A stretch of 64,000 nucleotides of DNA. It comes from Anadara kagoshimensis (taxonomy: Eukaryota > Mollusca > Bivalvia > Arcoida > Arcidae). This document shows positions 13,201-27,700 of the stretch, piece after piece. A program made the translations under genes and the position numbers. The stretch spans positions 45,429,109 to 45,493,108 of the forward strand of contig CM037864.1 in assembly GCA_021292105.1 (NCBI GenBank), in the 5' to 3' direction. Positions within the stretch are counted from its first letter, which is position 1. Each line of letters starts with the position of its first letter. The notes beneath the pieces were generated by a model. It ran no database searches, was not told where the DNA came from, and worked only from the letters and a program-made list of their open reading frames with translations.

Positions 13201-16200
13201 GAAAAAATTCCAAAAAGATTTACTTTTTTCATCGTTGTTTGTAGAAGTGAAAATGTCTTGTCTACTAACCTGAATGTATTCTCTCCTACTTTTGGCATAA
13301 TCAGCCAGACCTTTTACTCTCATTTTGAAACTAGCATTCTGTCAAGCACACAGATGATTTGCAATAGCACATGGTAAAGTTACCATGACAACAGCCCAAT
13401 TGAATCATCAACAATGTCTCACAACAGCAACCATTGTGATACATTGATTTTTTTCCTAATTCAGCCTTTTTTTAAATTTCGGATGTATGTAAGAAAGTCC
13501 CTGAAAAAGAAACTGGCTGAAAACTCATTAGAACTCAATATACTTACATTATCAGCTACAGACTTGAGCCCAGGTCTGGTTGTACAAAGGTAGATACAGA
13601 CTTCCTCTTGCTGGAATACAACAGCTCTTATCAATGCTGTGTATCCATTCTAAAATAGAAAACAACGGGTTTAAACATAACAAACATAATAATTCTGTCT
13701 CGAACAAGCAACAACAAGAGCTGTAACAAAAACAGAAAGAAGGCAATCACAATGTTTGTGTTTTATTTACAATGTTGAATGGTTGAATGGATAGCGGGTT
13801 AGTGCCAGTTTTATCACTACAATAGTATGTAATATTCTAAAGGAAAACTAGATAAACTGTCATCCCATCAAATGTAATGTAGTAAATAACAGATGCCCAA
13901 TCCAAACTCCAATGGCACGAAATAAACAGTACAAAAATTTATTCCTAGTGGGAACATTAAGTGCCAGAACACTCTACCAGAGATGTCATAAGCACAAAAA
14001 CAGCACAGGGAATTAGATCTTCTTTGATGCTATGATGTAGAAATACAAACACATAACAGTACATGTATAGACAGCCCTCAAAGTGGGTTTCAAAACTAAG
14101 TGGCCAGCTGGCCACCAATTTAAATTTTCAGGTGGCCAGTGGAAATTCCAAGTGGCCAGGCAACCTTTCTTCCAAATGAAGGAAAATTAAGGCATCTTTT
14201 AGGTACGGAGAACAAAAATGCACATTTTTGAAAAATCACTTACATACATTAGTGTTAATAATAAAAACAATGATGAAAGTGTCCATTATATTGCCCAAAA
14301 TGGCAACCGTATCATGAAAATTCTGTTAAGCAGAAACAAATTTAAAGTGGACAAGCTGGCCACCATGTACATGAACACATTTTAGGTCACCAGACACAAT
14401 TCCAGGTCGATTTGGCCACCATTTTAAAAGATAAAATTGAGAGCTGATAGGCCATCTTCAGTTATCTTGTCCATCAACAAGAGCAATGTAAATCACCTGA
14501 TCAATATTCCGATTTTTGGACAGTCTGTTGCAGTAAAGAAGAATTGGTTCATGTGAATTTGGCATTAATATACAGCAAATGGTCAACAAATGATATTATT
14601 TGTGTTTTTATAGGAAGAGTATTTCAGATTATTTTTAATGAAAAACTGTGACACAGTCATGTCTCTGATGTAGTCTAAAATAAGTAATACTGACACAATA
14701 TGAAACTAGAACTGTCTCTGCAGGAGACTAATACCCCTGCTCCCACTTGGTGGAAAAATTAGATCATGGGTAATTGGTTCTTATGATGTTTGTCATCTGT
14801 GACAAATAACTCAGAATAACTGTATCAAAGTTAAATGAGTAAAACTCCAGTTAAAATCCAATGTCTGGAAATAATTCATGCTGTTTCTACAGTTTCCTCT
14901 ACCACCCCAGGATGGCACATAAAATACAACATTTCACACACACACACACACACTCTCTCTCTCTCTCTCTTTCTCTCACAACATAAAATTTAAGTTTTTT
15001 TAATATTCAGTTTTTAAATAAAAGATTAGCTTGATTAAAACCACTCAAAATGAGATTTAAACTTTGGTATTAATTAAAACCTGAGCTGTCACAAGAATTT
15101 ATCTTGTACTTTATGTAAGATGTCTACAAGTTTTGAAAATAATTGATGTAAAAACTATGGGATTCTGTATTCCAATTTCAAGTGAAAATGTTAAATATCT
15201 AAAAACAAAATTCTTTAATATAGTGTTTTTTCTCGTTATAAATTTTTTGTTTATTTTTTTAATTTTTCGATTTTTATAAAACGGATAAAATTGGGTTGCA
15301 CTTTATTCAAACAGCATCCATGAAAATTGTGAATAATAGTAAAATTACACGGTAATGGAAATTTTATTTTAATTATGATTAAACTAAAATCATCCATCAT
15401 ATATTTAGAGTTCAAAAAATTACTGTTTATCTATGTAATTTCTTTTAAATTGTTGAAATATTGAATTCTCATGAAAAAATGTTGTAAATTGAAACTAACA
15501 GAATACCATTGACATTTCTGGATGTGATTAGTTGATAATTCTGTGAAATTCACCATCCCTATTTGAAGTGAAAAATGTGAAATTTAAAACCAAAGTCCAT
15601 ATAAATCTTTATTAGATACTTTAACGACAGATTTATTATAATCAATGTTTTCTGGTAACTTTTTATTCAAATTTGTGCTTATCTAAATTTTTTATGGTGC
15701 TTATTGCCATGGTAACCAATAGTTTATTGAAAACATCTTTATTCAGTATAGAAAGGTTAAAATTATATATGATTTCATTATTACAATATTTCTAGAATAG
15801 TTCAAATATTAAAGTTGACATATCATGATGTATTTGAATGTCAAAATATACAATTTAGTATAATTATGAAGTATGTTTATTTGTATTTATTTGACAGAAA
15901 TTACACAATTATGATATAACATTTTACTATAATTCACAGGGACGGACTTTTCTAGTAAAGCCAGATCGATAGACATGTTTATGTATAAGCCATTAATTTT
16001 GAAAAAAAAATCAAAATTGTCCATATTTTATCATATATTTTTGTAATGATGGTTATGTTGCCATGGTAACAGATATTTGGATTTAACATACCTAAAAGTG
16101 AAGTGATAATAAATACAGTAGATTTTCGATCTCCATTAGATCTAATATTCAGGCTGCTATTTCAATTAAGAGTTATAAAATCATAAAAATTGAAAAATGT

Positions 16201-19200
16201 CATAGAAAATTAAATGTACCTTAAAAAAATACTAAATTCAAAATGATATCTCAAAGTTTTCAAACTTCATTTGAAAATTAAATGTTGAACTTCGAACTGC
16301 AAATCTGTCGATATCGACAATTCATTTGAATTAAAAATTTTGGTGGAAAGTAAAAGTAAATAACAATAGCTGAAGATATAAAATAAACTTACTTTTTTAT
16401 CGTTATAATACAGAGCACATATATTGCTGGTTATTAATAATCGGCAATACGCATTGCCATGCTCATTCCAATGAAATGTAAATAACAGAATCTGAAATTC
16501 TTTGATGAGGTAAAAAGTCAGTCATCTGGCGTGGACTCAGGTGTTTTACCAATCAAGCACCTGCAGGTCGAAATTGGATGAAGAGATTACTTAACTGATC
16601 GTTGATTACTGATCTTGTAACATTTTGCGTTCCAGAAGAGTTGTTTCGTTTCGCTCTATTATAGGTCGTGCACGATAAATTGGCACATCCGGGTTTTTTC
16701 ACATTGTAAATAAACATTGCAGCTCGTCCAGTAAATGTTTTGTTATGGCCCATAGTTCATTACCGGGATGGAGGTTGCAAGTTCGATGCTGCTTTATTAC
16801 ATATATTTTTTCTTCCAAAAAGTAGTTTCAAATGCGTTTGATGACGACCTCATTTGAAATAAATAATCAAATATATATTCATTTTACTTTTTTTTTTTTA
16901 AATCTATTTATATCATACTATGAAACGAATGCTGAAAATGTTAAATAGCTATGCAAGAATTATAATTTTATTTATTTTTTGATAATTGTATTTATTTATT
17001 ATTTTACTTAAATTATTTTATAGCCAAAATTCATATTTTTCAAGTTCCGAGTTGGTTGGTTACAGTAAAAATTTCATCAGCTGTATACGTGGTCTCTTCT
17101 TCTGTCATAGTTGTTTCTTCTTCAGCTGTTACTGTCGATGCTTCTTCTTCTTCTTTGTGGGTTTCATCATCACTTGAATCTGTATCTTCCATGTTTATAA
17201 CAATTTTTTCGATCTCTTCGTCGACGGCAATGTCATTTTTCCAATATTCCAGTTCTATTTTATGCACATGTTCCACATAGTCAGGGGGCAGATCTAAAAA
17301 AGAAGCTTATTTATTGACCCCCCTTAACTTTTTTGTTAAAAGCAGGAACCATGGTGGATCTTATTGCCCTATATGTACTTAGTTAGGCTAGGTATGTTTC
17401 CACCTTGACTTTGTCCGTTTAATGAAAATATGGCTGCCAATCCAAGATGGCCGCCAAAAAAGATAATTTAAGTATAAAAATTCAATATCAAATCAACCAC
17501 TAAACCATTTAAGTTGAAATTTGGTATTTTATCAATTAAATATTTATACTAATTTTCTGTGAATAATAATTGGTTGTAAAATCAATATGGCTGCCATTTA
17601 CAAGATGGCCGACGTATGATCATTGTGCTGCTTTTTAAATCAAATACAACAAAGGATGTCATTATTTTATGACATAAAACCAATGTATTGCATTTAATAT
17701 ATATGTACTTAGTTTGGCTAAGTATGTTTTCATCTTGACTTTTTTCGTTCAATGAAAATATGGCTGCCAAATCCAAGATGGCCACCAAAAAAGATAATTT
17801 CAAAATTAAAATTCAATAACAAATCAACCGCTTAACCTTTTGAGTTGAAATTTGATATTTGATCAATTAAATATTTATATTAATTTCTCATGAACACACT
17901 GCCGTTGTAAAATTCAATATGGCCACCATTTCTTAAGATGACCGACTAATAATCACCGCGCTGCATTGTTTTAATAAACCAATATATTGAATTTGTTAAT
18001 ATATATACTAGTTAACTGACTCCTTCAAAAGCGTTTTACACCGGCATGATTCACATCCACAAACAACTGTGCAGTAGAATGTGTTTTTCACAATAATGAA
18101 ACTGCACAAACATCACAAAGATTCAACAATTCCACATTCATAAATATTGTAGGTCAATTTCCCAACTGCTCATAAGAGTTAATGGTAGTTTTTACTAGTA
18201 AATAAACACAGATTCCAAACCATTTCCTGATAATTAATGTGTTTAATGTGCATGACCGGAACACATCTTGTAACGTGGCAATGACGGAACATATGACAGT
18301 GAAGTTCATGAAGGATTTTGCTGAGGGTTGGTAGTTTGAAATAGATAACAAACAAAGGAACCTACAATTGATAACAACATTGCCGACTTTATCGTATATT
18401 CATAAGCTTTTAGTTCAGAGTTTCAGCTCTGTAATTTGTTTGAACACTTCCCATGCTGGAAGCTCAATCACTGTCTGTGATCAAATACCAACGGATCTAA
18501 ATGTTTTTTCATCTGATATTTCTTATAGACTCCTGGTATCTTATTTGTTCTAGTACTCACTTAAACCTTACTGTTTAGTTGTGACACAAGAGAATACAAA
18601 CATCTGATCATTAATCCGTTATTCTATCCATCTCACTCTAAATAAGCAACAAGTCTTGAGTCTGTGTAATTATAGTTTGCACAAGAACCTGATGTATCTC
18701 GCCCTGAACTCAAGTATTTGGATCCGCGACCCCCAAATAACCACTGACTCCTTGCCAAGTACTTCCTTGTTCAACTCATTTGATATAACACTAGTCAGTT
18801 AAGTCTTATTCTCCCCCATATTTATAAAATTGTTCAAATTTTCAGGCAACATGGAATTACATCTCTCTTCTGCATTCTTTAAATCTGTTTATACAACGAT
18901 GCAAACTGCCAACAAATGAATTGTTGGTGCAGGGATAGCGAAGCCTTGGCTTATTAAGGCCCTCATAAAGTCTTATGGCTGTCATCACAATATAGTATGG
19001 TGACTCTGTATCCGAAAATACTAGGGATATGTGGCGTCCCAAAGTTCCATGTTCCTTTCTTTCTAAAAAGTGTGGGTTGCTCAATTATCCTTCCAGGTCA
19101 CCTTGTTCTCACTTCCCTGGTGGATGTTCCTGTGTTAAACTTCATTTGAAGGTTTCAAGATTTTTACTTTGCTTCATAATTGTGATTTTGACATGGATTG

Positions 19201-22200
19201 GTATGTTTGTTTTGAATTTATTCATTTCGTCTGGTTCAAGCCTTTATAAAAGCAAACCATCCTCTCTTACACTATTTTCTAAAACGACACTTTGTGGTTG
19301 CTGCGAGACAATCTTCAAAGTGCATATTGTGGTTTTCCAATGCTGTCAACCAATGTCGTACCATATATTATCGTACAGGTCTTTATATTTTTTGGTAGCA
19401 TTATGGAGTTTCAAAAATCAAAACAATAATAGCTAAATAATATCATTGTGACAATGAAAGGAGGTAAGGGTGATAGTGATATACTGGACAAACAGATGTA
19501 ACTGTAGTCTAAGTAACATCATCAGGTAGTTTACGACCAATCAACAAACATCTGATGTAGACACAGGTCATCCAGAAATGTTTAGAAAAAGGTATAAAGA
19601 TTTGTACAATAATAGAGAATATGACATTGGTTAACAGCATTTGGAAAACACCAATGCACAAACCTTTGACAACTTTGCAGATTTGCAGATAGCACAAAAT
19701 GTCATTTCAGGAATAGCGATAGAGTAGCTGTTTTGTGATGTTATGTTTGATTGATATTTTGAACATTCTATAAAGTCTTAACAAGAAATAAATCAAAACC
19801 AAACACAACAATCCATCCACAAATCATAATCATAGAGCATTAAAATCAGTAAGAACTGGTAAGAATAATTCGATTTAAAGAATAATACATGTACTACAGA
19901 ATAGAGATGGAAAGTTCAAATTTGAAATAATTCAATATACGGTACATATTGACGAGGATAAAGAACTAATCTGATTTTTTTTAGTTTAATATCAAATGAG
20001 ATAAACCAAAAGGGTGTATGGCAAACAGTTGATGGTTTGGTTAGGGTTTTTTGGATGCGAATACTACATTCTCGAGTACAGGGTGAGGTAAATCAGGTCT
20101 TTGAGCAAATCATAAAGAGGCAGACATAAGATTTGTTCTTTGTGCGAGAGAAGCCAAAGAAACAGATAATGATCAGACGCTTATCCATTGTAGCGATGCA
20201 GATTTTTTTGTTATGGTCTTGGTTTTTGTTTTACAATTAATGTTTTGGAAATAAAGATTGTTACTCAATCCTATATTTATAGCTGTTAAATTGTTGAACC
20301 GGGGAAATATGTTATATTCTGATGATACTTATATAATAAATATAAGGGATATACGTACAGAATATATTGCTGCAAGGTGCTTGTGGATGTTAATCATGTT
20401 GCTGTTGGACCTGTTTGAATGTTTGAATAAGCGAGAGGACAATTTTTTTTATTGCAGACATCAAAAGTCATAGCTATTAAATTAATTCAAATGATATTTA
20501 TTGAAAACTTGAAAAATGATTCGGCTTCGTTATTTAAATTATTTATTTTACATAAAATAAGTTTAAAGAGCAGAACTGATAATATTTTCACATAATATTT
20601 AACATACACACATTAGTTTTATGTCATAAAATAATGACATCCTTTGTTGTATTGGATTTAAAATGCAGCGCGATGATTATCAGTTGGCCATGTTGAAAAT
20701 GGCGGCCATATTGAATTTTGCAACCAATATTTATTCATGGAAAATTAGTATAAATATTTAATTGATCAAATACCAAATTTCAACTGTAAAGGTTAAGTGG
20801 TTGATTTGATATAGAATTTTTATACTTAAATAATCTTTTTGGGTAGCCATCTTGGATTTGGCAGCCATATTTTCATTAAACGGAAAAAGTCAAGGTGGAA
20901 ACAAACCTAGCTTAACGAAGTGCATATATATTAAATGCATACATTGGTTTTATGTCATAAAATAATGACATCCTTTGTTGTATTTCATTTAAAATGCAGC
21001 GCAATGATTATAAGTCGGCCATCTTGCAAATGGCAGCCATATTAATTTTTCAACCAATATTTATCCATGGAAAATTAGTATAAATATTTAATTGATAAAA
21101 TACCAAATTTCAACTAAAAAGGTTTAGTGGTTGATTTGATATTGAATTTTTATACTTAAATGATTTTTTTGGCGGCCATCTTGGATTGGCAGCCATATTT
21201 TCATTAAACAGAAAAAGTCAAGGTGGAAACATACCTAGCCTAATTAGGTACATATAGGGCAATAAGATCCACCATGTTTCCTGCTTTTAACAAAAAAGTT
21301 TAGGGGGTGCCACATTTTTGAGATCTGCCCCTGACTAACACATTTTTTCCATTTCTCAGTTGATATTTCTTTCAGGTGTTTTTCCATAAGCTGCTGTACT
21401 TCAGATAATTTAAATTTAAAATTTTTGGAACCAACATATGATTTTAGATCAGCCCAAATTAATTCAATAGGATTTAATGCATGATAGGGTGGTAATCTTA
21501 AAATTTTCCATGTCCATGTTCTTTTAATATCTGATCATTTTGTAAGATGGTGGAACAATTTGCTGTTTGCATATCGTAAGCAGCTTTGGGCATACCATGT
21601 CTTCTGTAAATTGTACGTTGTGTTTCCTGAGCCATTCTTGGATGTCTTTTTTCTTCCATGATGTTGTTAGTTTTTTGTCTTCTTGAACGTTATGATATGA
21701 TGCGTTGTCAACCACAAGTACAGAATTTGGTTCTAGATTTGGAATTAATTTTTCGCGAATCCATTTTATGAAGTTTTCAGCATTCATTTTATGGTGATAA
21801 GCCCCAGATGATGACTTAGCTTTATATATGAGGCTAGCATTAGGAACAAATCCCTTTTTCTGAACCAGCATCAACCACAATTAAACGATCGCCTGCTCCA
21901 ATTGGAATGCTTAAACCGTTCCCATCCAGCTGCCAACACTTGGATACAGTATGCGATGAGTTTATATATGTTTCATCCATGTAAACAATTTTGTAACCAG
22001 TTTCTCTAAGTTTCTTTATTTCGCGAAGGTAGTTTATTCTTTTCGAAATAATATCTGGTTTTTCCATAAGAATTTTTCTGTTAGTGCTACATTTTTCCAA
22101 TTAAAGCCCATTTATTTTAATAATTTTCTAAGAATTGTTTGACCCTCCTTAAAGTCAATTTTGTTAGTTATTTCCGAATGAATAGAACTTATGGTTGGAA

Positions 22201-22935
22201 GTACGCGTTTATTCAAATACATATTAATTATTGTTCTTCTAATTACACAAATATCAAAATCATCTATAAATATTTTGTCTGATCTCTGTTTTCGGTCATG
22301 TTTGGTTTCTATTCCAAGTGATTTTAGCCTTGACAGAGTTCTCCTTGACAGACCCGTCATAGCACTTGCTCTCTGCAAGGGGCAGCTGATTGGATTGACA
22401 AGGCGTTTTTGTTTTGCCTCATCAAAACAATAATTTACGACATTCATGGCTATTTGGTTGCCTGTTAACTTTATATAATCTTTCTTTTTTTCAGACATCT
22501 TTACTATTTTCTACAAAAATCACACGTGTTGCCTCGTTTTTGCTTTAAGTATATATCTATTATACTGTTCAAACTCATTCTCACATTAACTGAACTAATC
22601 AACTCATCCGCTTGTTCTAATTAATCAGCTAATTAACATCTCGTCCTTTTTGAAGTTTCAAACGCACTCATTGAATGTATGGTGTATTGCATTTAAAAGG
22701 AAAAGGTTATCATTTGTCGAAAATTTCAATTTCAAAGCAATTCCAAAATTTTAATAATTATTTTGATTTAAATTAATTATCATATAGGAAAGCATTTCTT
22801 ATGGTTTTATGGGCACAAATTTATTACTACAATTGTAATAAACACTGATAAACTATATAAATCATTTTAAATCTACTCTGACATTATTACTGCACCTGTG
22901 TAATATCCGACATTTCACTTTTTTGGCTAAAGCAT

Positions 22936-22970
<35 letters not shown>

Positions 22971-24720
22971 TTTTAACTGTTAATTGTTGAATGCTACGTA
23001 AAGTTTATAATAACAGGGGGGGGGGTTGCCAATTTATTTTAAAAAATTATTAAGTTGACTAAGTTGATACGCTGCATTCGTAAATATTTATTGCAAACCT
23101 ATTATTTAAGTTTATAATCATTATCATTATTTTTTAAACAAAAGGAATGATCATTAATTCGATTTGAAAAAGTTAAAAAAGAAAAAAATGGACCTCGAAC
23201 CCCCTTGTACCAAAACTATACTGTCGACTTATGACTGACAGGCATTACCACTTAACCAAGGATAAGTATGACCTATCTTGTCAAATATAAAGTTGTTAAT
23301 GAGAAGCACCTTCTTGCGTTTTAAGACAAATTGTTCCACAATTACATGTAATATCAAAAATATTACACAACATTAAAATCAAATTATTAGAAGATTTAGA
23401 AACTGCCACATAAAATACTGTGGTTGAAAATTACGCGTATAAATTTTAGTGTATTAAAGTGTTCATTTCAACAAATTTTAAGGTGTAAGTGCAACATGCA
23501 TATTGTCGAGTTGTCCAAGGTCCGTGTTTTTTTGGGTCCAAGTTACAATGTTTATTTACAAAATGAATAAGCCCGGATGTGCCAATTTATCGTGCGCGAC
23601 CTATACATTCAGCGAAATCTGTATCATGGCTTCAGCTTGTGTTTTGTTTACAATGACTGGCCACAAAACATTCTATAAATTGTATTGAAGCAAAAGAAGT
23701 TGAATTTTCATCAAATTTACACCTTCGAGAAGTATTTATTGTTTGAGCCAGCGGAGGTATTCGAGCTATCGTAGTTCGATCAATTGAGATTTATTTACAT
23801 ATGATTTAATAGGAATTTGGTCGGGACCGGCAGATGCCTTAGAGTTATCTGGGGTATTCCAGGCATCGGCGTTCAAGTTCTACTGTATATATAGGGGTTG
23901 TCGGTGATAAAAAATTTTGCATTAAAATCATACAGTTTTGACATTGTACAGTTTTTGTAAATCTCTTCCAACTAAAGGGTTAAGCTCTTCTTTCATTTAC
24001 TATAATAACAGACTAAAAGGAAGTTTTATAAATAATATTTAACATTTGAAACTGAAGTACCTGATTTTCCACTTTTAATTACAGAAAGCAGAATCTATTT
24101 AATGAAATGCCAGGTAGAAAATGATGACCAGGTGTAACTTTAATTAATTTACTAATAAGTAAAGTCAGGTAACAGCATACCTGTATCACATTCTAAGGTA
24201 ACTTAGAGAATTGAGAATTTTATCAAAGTGAATGAAGAAAAGGAACAAAGATATATATATATATATACTATTGACAAGGATTCCACAATAATCAAAGAAT
24301 TTCCCAATTAACAGAAAAAGTCATACAAAATTTACAATATAACACAACTGTGATAGATGATTAATAATTTCTATAATTAATTACCCCGGTAGTTGTATCA
24401 GGTGTCTCTAAATTATAATAGGAAATTGGTAAAAAGACAGAAAATACTATCATTTTAAAGTCATGATTAATTCTGAAGCTATTTCAATGGAACAGTGACT
24501 AATATATCTATATAGAACTAGAAAACAACAGGTAAACAAATCAACAATCTCAAAGTTTAAATCACCAGGGATAGGTACCATAGTCATTTAGAATAAGAGA
24601 GTCTTAATAAGCAAGCTCATACCCAACAGCTCACATATAGGGTCAATTATTTCTGTGAAAGTTTCAAAGGGCATATCCAAACACCTTAAATCTTCTCTAA
24701 TGTGTGTGTGTGTGTGTGTG

Positions 24721-24773
<53 letters not shown>

Positions 24774-27700
24774 TGAACAATGATGTTTATGCTGGTGGGA
24801 TGGTGAAGGAAACCAGAAAGTCCCAAAATGCATTAAATTTCTGCATGTGAAAAACTTTCACACACTAGGAGGATTTGTCCCAAGTGTTGTTCGCGTACAG
24901 GCAGTGAGAGGTGCAGTTATCTGTGTGTGCTTTAAACCACTTGGCCACTGAGTCTCACAAGAGAGACAGAGAGAGAGAAGGACTGTTCTAATAATTTTCA
25001 TAGTTTATAGTTTATTGTCTTATGAGGCACTTGTATGTCTTTAAACAGAGCAATGGAACTAAATAATTCAATTCTCATTTGTTAAAAGCATTTTGATTGG
25101 TCATATTTTTCTGTTACGTTTGCATGAATGGATTGGCGCTCAGTTATGTCATCTTATTATGGATGACACACAGAGGTATTTGAATTCCTAAGCTCATAGC
25201 GATGCTATCTTTTACTGGCTACTGTAATATTGTTATTTAAATTGTTGATTTGTTGTTGAAAAAAAATATTCTATACATTGAATTATAAGAAATGAAGTAA
25301 ATTTTTCTTTTTGTTATGAAAGCATGAAAGAATTGGACATTGCACACGTAACATAATTCACTACGCGAATTATTCATACTTCTATAACAAAAAGAAAAAA
25401 TAAACTTCATTCCTATAGTAAATAAAATATTTTTGTTTCATTTTGCGTAACATTTCTCATCACGAAACTTAATCATTAGGCAATAAAAAGGAATTCAGAT
25501 ATGATGAAAACAGGAAGTATATTATGTGTATTCACTTTATGTTGGGGAAGCCTCAAAGTTTACAATCATTAAAACTACAAAAATACTTTAACTTAATTTT
25601 AAAGAATAAAACACGACAATTATCTTCCTCCAGCCTGAAAACAGCCTGTCCAGAATATTCATACAACATGAAATACCACATTCACCCTTCATCTACACAC
25701 AATAAAACCATTTTGGTAACCGTAGGTAAACATTCTTATTTTGCTGATTAATGATCCTGGAATCAACCTGGATTTACACAGTATTCAGAGATACAACAGT
25801 AGTGTTGTGTGTAGTTATTAATCAGTGTAATGATAAAGGCTGGCATATACTTGTAGTTTTTAACTTTAAGATAATTATCTTTTGTTCTGTGAAAACACCA
25901 GATGAGACAGCCATATAATTATCTACATCACAAAGCTTGTTGTTAATTGAGTATCTTTCCTAGAGCTGCAGATGACCAACAGACTTACTCAGACCATCCT
26001 AGCTAACAGCGTAGACGGACGTTAGATTACAGACCATCCTAGCTAACAGTGTACACAGACATTAGATTACTGACCATCCTAGCTAACAGCGTAGATGGAA
26101 GTTAGTTAGTTGGTCGAATGTTGTTTTATGTCACATCAGCAATTTTTTAGCTACTTATGATAAGGGAATTTTATTAACCTCAAGGGGTTACGTTCATGTG
26201 GTGCATGAGTTTGTGAATATGTTTCAGATCATTGTGCTTTGTACTGATGTACACTTGTGATGACCTTGAGAAGTTAAAGTCTGTCCCGAGCCATTAGGCC
26301 CATCAGGCCGGAGCTTATCCCGGTTTCGGTGGCGTTAAGTGACTGAGAGTACAAGACTCTCCCCTGAATGGGACGCCGGTCCATCGCAGGGTTAACCCCC
26401 AGCATTTTGCTGGTACTCATTTATTTTTCAGCTGAGTGAACTGGAACAACATGAAATTAATTAAGTGTCTTGCTCAAGGACACAACACATCGCCCGGTCC
26501 AGGGATCGAACCCACGACCTTCGAATCATGAGTCCAACGCCTTAACCACTAGGCCACGCACTTCCAGATGACCTTGAGAGTGCTAGTACTATTGCCTGCT
26601 TTCACTTTAGGGTGTAGGTGGATCATTCAGTGTATAAGGAAATGAAGTGGTTGAAGGGGTGTCAATGAGACATCTGAGTGACAGTAAAGGAAGGTGGATG
26701 GTAGTTTTTGGTGGACCATGTTATGGTTGTCATAATACTTGTTAAGGAATGGTAGATATGGTTGTACTATATAATGATCCTTACTAAAGGGGTAAAAATT
26801 GGTGTTAGTGACCACGGTATGGTCCTCATTAAGTCAGAAGGATGAATAGAGGTTTGGGTAGAATATACACATATGATAGTCCTTGATAAAGAAGTTAAGG
26901 GGTACAAAGAGGTGTTTCTAAACCATGTAATTGTCCTCATTATGTTTATGTCACACTATTGAAGCTTGAAGAAGTTTGCCAAGATTTACTGTCACACAGA
27001 TCCAGTTTGGCAGGATTTGCTGCCAGCAAGCTTTGTCTCTTAAATGTTCAACCCCTCGGGTGAGATTTCCCTGTCCTACATGAATACATGGATACACTTA
27101 GTGGATTCTGATAATCCTACTGGAAACAAGGTCTGTATTTTGTCTATGATAAAATTCTAAAATAAAGTGTTTTATTTTCCTACCCTGATAATTAACCTTC
27201 CTTTTATCTAAAAGTCAGACAAAAGATCACCTTTAAGATAAACAACATTTGTAATTATGAAATGTACTATGTGCAGCGAGTACACAAAGAGTGTGTATTT
27301 TTGTATACTGTTAATGCAGGGTAATATAATATACAACAACCCTCTGACATTATCACAAACAGTTAGCTTAAAATGTCAGAATTATGTCATAACTTGTCTG
27401 CAATATAATCCATCAAATTACCACCTAGATCAATGCTTGCTGATGCTGCTGCTTGTTACATTTTAATAGCTTATGACATACACTTTTCTGCACTTTATGC
27501 AGACCTAAGTTCCCAGGTTTTATAATCATTTCTAAACTAAGATTTTTCTTTAACTTAAAACTTAAAATTTGACATCTAAATAATTTTTTTAGTTTTCAAG
27601 ATTTTTATTAATTTAAGGCCTTATATCAAGGATCACTCTAAGATTATAACATCTATATATATATTTTTTTAAATGTGGACATTTTTTATTTGCAGTACAT

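Larger units (their letters stand above)
16662..23603 (-). mobile_element. IS630/Tc1/mariner-superfamily transposon (DD82E-like), split by another element
   Basis: Terminal inverted repeats of about 57 bp: left from 16662 (TAGGTCGTGCACGATAAATT, then GGCACATCCGGG) and right ending 23603, its reverse complement with few mismatches. A TA lies on both sides (16660-16661 and 23604-23605), the target duplication typical of this superfamily. Inside, on the minus strand, is a decayed transposase (21338-22498 plus 17040-17274). The element is 6.94 kb because a 4.06-kb element sits in it; without that it would be about 2.9 kb. It lies in the intron between exons 19 and 20. Confidence 0.88.

Noticed and set aside
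17056-17280. 74-codon Ser/Val-rich plus-strand frame
   Set aside because: Exact opposite-strand shadow of the acidic transposase tail.
19029-19436. 135-codon plus-strand frame inside the inserted element
   Set aside because: Overlaps a dispersed repeat and shows no recognisable domain; not called as a gene.
23190-23265. Functional tRNA gene
   Set aside because: A- and B-box-like segments are present, but the T-arm and anticodon arm do not pair properly; better a SINE head or tRNA pseudogene.
24588-24833. 81-codon minus-strand frame with a MPFETFTEIIDPICELL stretch, faintly like a Harbinger transposase N-terminus
   Set aside because: Most of it is translated GA/TG microsatellite and the remaining 30 residues are too few to place; no inverted ends found.
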